Below, piece by piece: positions 59,949 to 64,000 of a stretch of 64,000 bases of DNA (the first letter of the stretch is position 1; every line of letters begins with the position of its first letter). The stretch is from an uncultured Faecalicatena sp. Its GTDB lineage: Bacteria > Bacillota > Clostridia > Lachnospirales > Lachnospiraceae. Location of the stretch: positions 1 through 64,000 of the forward strand of contig CABTYO010000008.1 in NCBI GenBank assembly GCA_902489075.1, written 5' to 3'. The position numbers were made by a program, and so were the translations under genes. The notes under the pieces are model-generated. The model ran no database searches. It was not told the origin of the DNA and worked only from the letters and a program-made list of their open reading frames with translations.

Positions 59949-62201
59949 ATGAGAAACATTTTTAATTTCAATACGAAATGGGCCTTTTCCAAGGAAGCGA
60001 ACGAAGTTCCTTCTGTTATGCCGGAAAGATGGTATTGGGTAAATCTGCCGCATACCTGGAATAATATTGATGGCCAGGATGGTGGAAATGACCTTTACCG
60101 TGGTACTGCATACTACGCGAACGAATTGGAGAAAAGCGAGCTGCCGCAGGCAGACCAGTATTATCTGGAGCTTCGCGGAGCAAACTCCTCCGCTGATGTC
60201 TATGTAAATGGAAAGAAGCTGGCACATCATGACGGCGGATATTCTACATGGAGAGTCAATATCACCGATGCTTTAGAGGACAGGAACCTTTTTGTGATTG
60301 CTGTAGATAACGCACCGAATTCCACTGTTTACCCGCAGTCTGCGGACTTTACTTTCTACGGCGGACTTTACCGCAGTGTCAACATCATTGCTGTCGATAA
60401 TTCTCACTTTGACCTGGAGTACTATGGCGGACCTGGAATCAAGGTAACACCGATGGTCAACGGCTCTGATGCCGATGTGGAAGTAGAAGTATTCCTGACT
60501 AACGCCAAAGAAGGACAGACTCTTACCTACACCTTAAAAGATGCCGAGGGTAACGTTGTCGGTACGTCTACAACTGCTGCTTCTGAGACAAAAGCAGTCA
60601 TCAAGATTGAGAACGTGCATTTATGGCACGGAAAGAAGGATCCTTATCTCTATACTGCAGAAGTTGTTCTTTCAGAGGAAGGAACTGCTGCAGACCAGGT
60701 ATCCACCCGTTTTGGCTGCCGTACCTATAAGATCGATCCGGAAAGAGGATTTATCTTGAATGGAGAAGAGTACCCTCTGCGCGGTGTTTCCCGCCACCAG
60801 GACAGACTGGGAATCGGGAATGCCCTTCTTCCGGAACACCATAAAGAAGATATGGATCTGATCTGCGAGGTGGGAGCAACTACGATCCGTCTTGCACATT
60901 ATCAGCATGATCAGTATTTCTATGACCTGTGTGATGAAAGAGGTCTGGTCATCTGGGCTGAGATTCCTTATATTTCCCAGCATATGCCTGGCGGACGCGA
61001 GAATACGATTTCTCAGATGAAAGAACTGATTACGCAGAATTATAACCATCCATCTATCGTTGTATGGGGATTATCCAACGAGATCACGATGGGCGGGGCA
61101 TCTGACCCTGATCTGCTTACAAACCACCGCATCCTGAACGACCTCGTTCACGAAATGGACAAGACAAGACTGACGACCATGGCTGTCGTTTCCATGTGTG
61201 ATATGCATGAAGAATATATCCAGATTCCTGACTGTGTTTCCTACAACCACTACTTTGGCTGGTATGGCGGAGATACAACCATGAACGGTCCGTGGTTCGA
61301 CAAGTTCCATGAGGAGTTCCCGAATATTCCGATCGGCTGCAGCGAATATGGATGCGAGGCACTGAACTGGCATACCTCTGATCCTCAGCAGGGCGACTAC
61401 ACCGAAGAATATCAGGCATACTATCACGAGGAGCTGATCAAACAGTTCTTTACAAGACCATATATGTGGGCTACCCACGTATGGAACATGTTCGACTTTG
61501 GCGCTGATTCACGTAATGAAGGCGGCGAGAACGGACAGAACCACAAGGGTCTGGTTACATTTGACAGAAAGTATAAAAAGGATGCCTTCTACGCTTATAA
61601 AGCATGGTTATCCGATGATCCTTTCGTACATCTCTGTGGAAAACGTTATGTAGACCGTGTGGAAGATGTAACAAAGATCACTGTTTACTCCAACCTTCCG
61701 GAAGTTGAGCTTTTTGTAAATGGAAAAAGCTTTGAGAAACAGACAAGCGCAGAACACTTCTTCTACTTCAATGTTCCGAATGTGGGAGAAACGACTCTGA
61801 CGGCTGTCGCAGGTGACTTCAAAGATGAGAGCCACATCCGCAAAGTCGATACATTTAATGAAGAATACCGCCTGAAAGAGAAAGGCGCTATCCTGAACTG
61901 GTTCGATATCACAGCTCCGGAAGGCTTCTATTCTCTGAATGATAAATTAGAAGATATTATGAAATCCCCAGCCGGACAGCAGGCAGTAATGAAGATGTTT
62001 GCCTCCTTCACAGCCGGAGAGAACGCAATGTTCAAGCCACAGGGAGAAGGTAACGGATCCATGATGTCAGGCATGATGGCAATGCTCGGAAGCTTTACGG
62101 TACTCAGACTGACCTCTCTGATGGGCACTGCAAATGTGACGATTACGAAGGAAGACCTGCTCGCTATTAATGAAGGGTTAAATCAGATTCCTAAGGTATA
62201 A
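59949..62201 (+). CDS. Glycoside hydrolase family 2 enzyme
   Basis: A 750-residue GH2 glycosidase (beta-galactosidase or beta-glucuronidase group). The order is sugar-binding jelly roll (about residues 1-165, NLPHTWNNIDGQDG and GLYRSVNI), immunoglobulin-like domain (about 170-260), then the TIM barrel with RGVSRHQD, the acid/base Glu in VWGLSNEITMG and the nucleophile Glu in GCSEYGCEALNW. A further C-terminal domain resembles those with DUF4982. There is no signal peptide, so it acts on imported sugars. Substrate unknown; an isolated gene without a transporter. Confidence 0.9.
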   Translation: MRNIFNFNTKWAFSKEANEVPSVMPERWYWVNLPHTWNNIDGQDGGNDLYRGTAYYANELEKSELPQADQYYLELRGANSSADVYVNGKKLAHHDGGYSTWRVNITDALEDRNLFVIAVDNAPNSTVYPQSADFTFYGGLYRSVNIIAVDNSHFDLEYYGGPGIKVTPMVNGSDADVEVEVFLTNAKEGQTLTYTLKDAEGNVVGTSTTAASETKAVIKIENVHLWHGKKDPYLYTAEVVLSEEGTAADQVSTRFGCRTYKIDPERGFILNGEEYPLRGVSRHQDRLGIGNALLPEHHKEDMDLICEVGATTIRLAHYQHDQYFYDLCDERGLVIWAEIPYISQHMPGGRENTISQMKELITQNYNHPSIVVWGLSNEITMGGASDPDLLTNHRILNDLVHEMDKTRLTTMAVVSMCDMHEEYIQIPDCVSYNHYFGWYGGDTTMNGPWFDKFHEEFPNIPIGCSEYGCEALNWHTSDPQQGDYTEEYQAYYHEELIKQFFTRPYMWATHVWNMFDFGADSRNEGGENGQNHKGLVTFDRKYKKDAFYAYKAWLSDDPFVHLCGKRYVDRVEDVTKITVYSNLPEVELFVNGKSFEKQTSAEHFFYFNVPNVGETTLTAVAGDFKDESHIRKVDTFNEEYRLKEKGAILNWFDITAPEGFYSLNDKLEDIMKSPAGQQAVMKMFASFTAGENAMFKPQGEGNGSMMSGMMAMLGSFTVLRLTSLMGTANVTITKEDLLAINEGLNQIPKV

Positions 62202-62247
62202 AGGCAGAAGCTACGGACAAACACAATAAAATGAATCCCTTTTTGAA

Positions 62248-62279
62248 ATAGAAGCAGGCAGGAATATGCCTGCTTCTAT
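62248..62279 (+). terminator. Hairpin after the GH2 gene
   Basis: ATAGAAGCAGGCA pairs perfectly with TGCCTGCTTCTAT around a six-base loop. The T-run after it is weak. Confidence 0.6.
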
Positions 62280-62342
62280 CTCGTTCAATTCAGCTTCTCT
62301 TTTGTTCAAAATCACAAATCGAAAGATTATTATGTGATTCTA

Positions 62343-62371
62343 TTGTTAAAAAATATAGAATATGCTATGAT
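62343..62371 (+). promoter_or_regulatory. Promoter of the Gfo/Idh/MocA operon
   Basis: TTGTTA, a 17-base spacer and TATGAT in an AT-rich stretch. Transcription would start near 62378, just before the leader hairpin. Confidence 0.7.
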
Positions 62372-62380
62372 TTAAAAAGT

Positions 62381-62431
62381 GGTAATAAAATTTTCTTGGT
62401 ATGACAACAAGGGGATTTTATTGCCTTTTTT
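62381..62431 (+). terminator. Leader terminator upstream of the Gfo/Idh/MocA gene
   Basis: GGTAATAAAAT pairs with ATTTTATTGCC (one G.U), with further pairing inside (CTTGGT/ACAAGG), followed at once by TTTTTT. It lies between the promoter and the ribosome site, so it should attenuate the operon unless read through. Confidence 0.7.
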
Positions 62432-62466
62432 ATTAACTAAATACAATCATTAAAAGGAGGGGTCTC

Positions 62467-63489
62467 ATGTTAAACGAAATAAGATGGGGATTTATCGGCT
62501 GTGGAAAAGTAGTTCAAAAGAAAAGTGGTAAAGCTTTTAATCTTGTAAATAACAGTCACATCCATTCGATTATGCGCCGTAACCTAAATGATGCACATCT
62601 GTCTGCAAAAATGTTTGGTGTACCCTATTGGTATGATAATATAGAAGATTTTCTGGCATCTGGTATTGATGCTGTCTATATAGCAACGCCTCCTGGATTA
62701 CACTTTCAACAAGCCATGGCCTGTTGCCAGGCAGGAAAGCCGATCTATATAGAAAAACCTTTTGCAAGAAGTTATAATGAAGCAAGAACAATCGCCGATG
62801 CATTTTCTGCTAAAAATATTCCATTATATGTTGGACATTACCGGCGAGCACTACCACGCTTTATTAAAATCAAACAGCTTTTGGATGAAGAATGTATAGG
62901 GAAAATATGTTCTGTAGATTATCAACTAAACCGTATCTTTTCTCCTGCTGATGTTGAAAATACCTGGTTGTATAATCCTGTGCTGTCTGGCGGTGGGAAG
63001 TTCTTTGATATTGCTGCCCATTCTTTGGACATTATAGCTTTTTTGTTTGGAAATCTTACAGATGTTTATGGATATGCAAAGAACCACAGCACCCATTGCC
63101 CATTAGAAGATACTGTTGATTTTGTTTTTCAAACAGAGAATGATATCGTCGGTACCGCCAATTTTAATTGCATCTCCAATAAAAAATGCGACAGAATGTA
63201 TGTGAACGGTACAAACGGATGTATGGAATTCAGCATTCATGGCCGTTATGATATAAAGATCATAAATTATAATACAGAAACTGTTGACCTCTTAGATATT
63301 CCTGATCCTGTAATTATAGAAGGACCCATGATACAAACTGTTGTTGACGATTTATTACAGCGTGGAACTTGCCCTTGTAAAGCTGAGAATGCATTACCTA
63401 CATATTATGTCATTGACCGAATTCTCGAAAAATTCTATCAAGGTCGGAATGATGATTTTTGGAATTATCCAGAAAGATGGGGGAACTAA
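62467..63489 (+). CDS. Gfo/Idh/MocA family oxidoreductase
   Basis: A 340-residue NAD(P)-dependent dehydrogenase of sugars or sugar derivatives. The Rossmann loop is FIGCGKVVQKKS, then DAVYIATPPGLHF and the EKP motif in YIEKPFARSYNEA; SGGGKFFDIAAHSLDII carries the catalytic region. AAAAGGAGG precedes the ATG. The composition is AT-rich and unlike the housekeeping genes. It abuts the next gene without a gap, behind a terminator-containing leader. Confidence 0.92.
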   Translation: MLNEIRWGFIGCGKVVQKKSGKAFNLVNNSHIHSIMRRNLNDAHLSAKMFGVPYWYDNIEDFLASGIDAVYIATPPGLHFQQAMACCQAGKPIYIEKPFARSYNEARTIADAFSAKNIPLYVGHYRRALPRFIKIKQLLDEECIGKICSVDYQLNRIFSPADVENTWLYNPVLSGGGKFFDIAAHSLDIIAFLFGNLTDVYGYAKNHSTHCPLEDTVDFVFQTENDIVGTANFNCISNKKCDRMYVNGTNGCMEFSIHGRYDIKIINYNTETVDLLDIPDPVIIEGPMIQTVVDDLLQRGTCPCKAENALPTYYVIDRILEKFYQGRNDDFWNYPERWGN

Positions 63490-64000
63490 ATGACAGTATG
63501 GGGATTTATTTTTACATGTTTTAGTGTTCCAACATCACTATTTGGAATTTATGAATTATTAAAAAAGGGGGTTATCAGATGGAAACGCCATAAGGTCAAA
63601 TCTATTATATGGGATAACAGCTCCGACTGGGTTATTGTTACGCCACAATACGATGAAAAATATCGGAGAGTTGAAGATATTATAGCTTCTGAAAAACTAT
63701 ATGAGCATTGCAACAAGTTAGGTCTACATTGCTGCATACAAGATGATTCCCAGGCGATACCACCAGACAAAAATCTGATTTTAATCTGTGGTCCCAAAGC
63801 CAATAAAGCAACAAGGAAACTATATAGACATTTTCATATCAATATTGAATTGACGACAGCCCCTGTCACTATTAAGGATGATTTAAGCGGGTGTAGCTAT
63901 AAAGCAGAATACGATCCAACAACACATGATGTAACTAAAGATTATGCTATATTATCAAGGTATATTGATTCAGATACAGGTCGAATATACGTATTCTGTA
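63490..64000 (+). CDS. Unknown protein, cut by the window end
   Basis: An open frame starting directly after the dehydrogenase stop (TAAATG, GGGGGA upstream) runs 170 codons to the edge without a stop. An N-terminal hydrophobic stretch (TVWGFIFTCFSVPTSLFGIYELL) suggests a membrane anchor. Then SSDWVIVTPQYDEKYRR and NLILICGPKANKATRKLYRHF form an alternating strand-helix pattern. I do not recognise the family for certain; the ICGPKAN motif resembles nucleotide-related domains seen in uncharacterised signalling or defence proteins. AT-rich, operonic with the dehydrogenase. Confidence 0.65.
   Translation, partial: MTVWGFIFTCFSVPTSLFGIYELLKKGVIRWKRHKVKSIIWDNSSDWVIVTPQYDEKYRRVEDIIASEKLYEHCNKLGLHCCIQDDSQAIPPDKNLILICGPKANKATRKLYRHFHINIELTTAPVTIKDDLSGCSYKAEYDPTTHDVTKDYAILSRYIDSDTGRIYVFC

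Overview
The window is a stretch of a low-to-mid GC Firmicute chromosome, most likely a gut Lachnospiraceae (Blautia/Dorea/Mediterraneibacter-like). The evidence is the order tig-clpP-clpX-lon-ysxC, class III fructose bisphosphatase, a DUF1846 protein, PadR/HAAS-domain/DUF4097 and uvrC-hprK-glucokinase gene sets, long-form Hpf and strong AGGAGG ribosome sites. Genus and species cannot be fixed from the sequence alone. No rRNA, tRNA or CRISPR array was found.

Layout. 1-1.7 kb: an IS30-type insertion sequence. 1.9-5.8 kb: an AT-rich accessory segment with an unknown membrane-anchored protein, an Mrr-like nuclease-fold protein and an orphan response regulator. 5.9-9.7 kb: a small DUF protein, an autoregulated-looking padR operon and alanine dehydrogenase. 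10-17.5 kb: the protein-quality-control cluster (tig, clpP, clpX, lon, ysxC) and an AI-2E-family permease. 17.8-19.6 kb: a DJ-1 protein, a CYTH protein and an XRE regulator. 19.7-28.2 kb: lysC, a phosphoglycerate-mutase-family probable homoserine kinase, hom, prfB with its programmed frameshift, secA and a eukaryote-type hisA. 28.2-31.9 kb: paaK with iorBA (aryl-pyruvate fermentation). 32-39.4 kb: a repeat lipoprotein, a divergent sigma factor, fbp, dapB, dapA and an SSB-like protein. 40.5-49.3 kb: typA, a PsiE-like protein, hpf, an IMPACT-family protein, PBP1A, glucokinase and HPr kinase. 49.4-59.7 kb: uvrC, ftsH, a DUF1846 protein, an MBL hydrolase, pyrG and a PAP2 phosphatase. 59.9-64 kb: a GH2 glycosidase, then an AT-rich operon (Gfo/Idh/MocA dehydrogenase plus an unknown protein cut by the window end) behind a leader that contains a terminator.

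The most striking content is non-coding. Three large intergenic regions (33.1-33.85, 39.5-40.5 and 51.4-52.2 kb) each carry a head-to-head pair of ~250-295 bp imperfect palindromes, and a seventh short copy lies at 55.85 kb. Their long arms are unrelated in sequence. All seven share flanking bases (GGGAC-GC at one side, GC-TGGnnCATC at the other, with some variation in one copy), and the six large ones share an apex of two hairpins whose loops are conserved and whose stems covary between copies. Arm mismatches are mostly G.U-compatible on one strand. This looks like an undescribed family of structured RNA or MITE-like elements and is the main finding.
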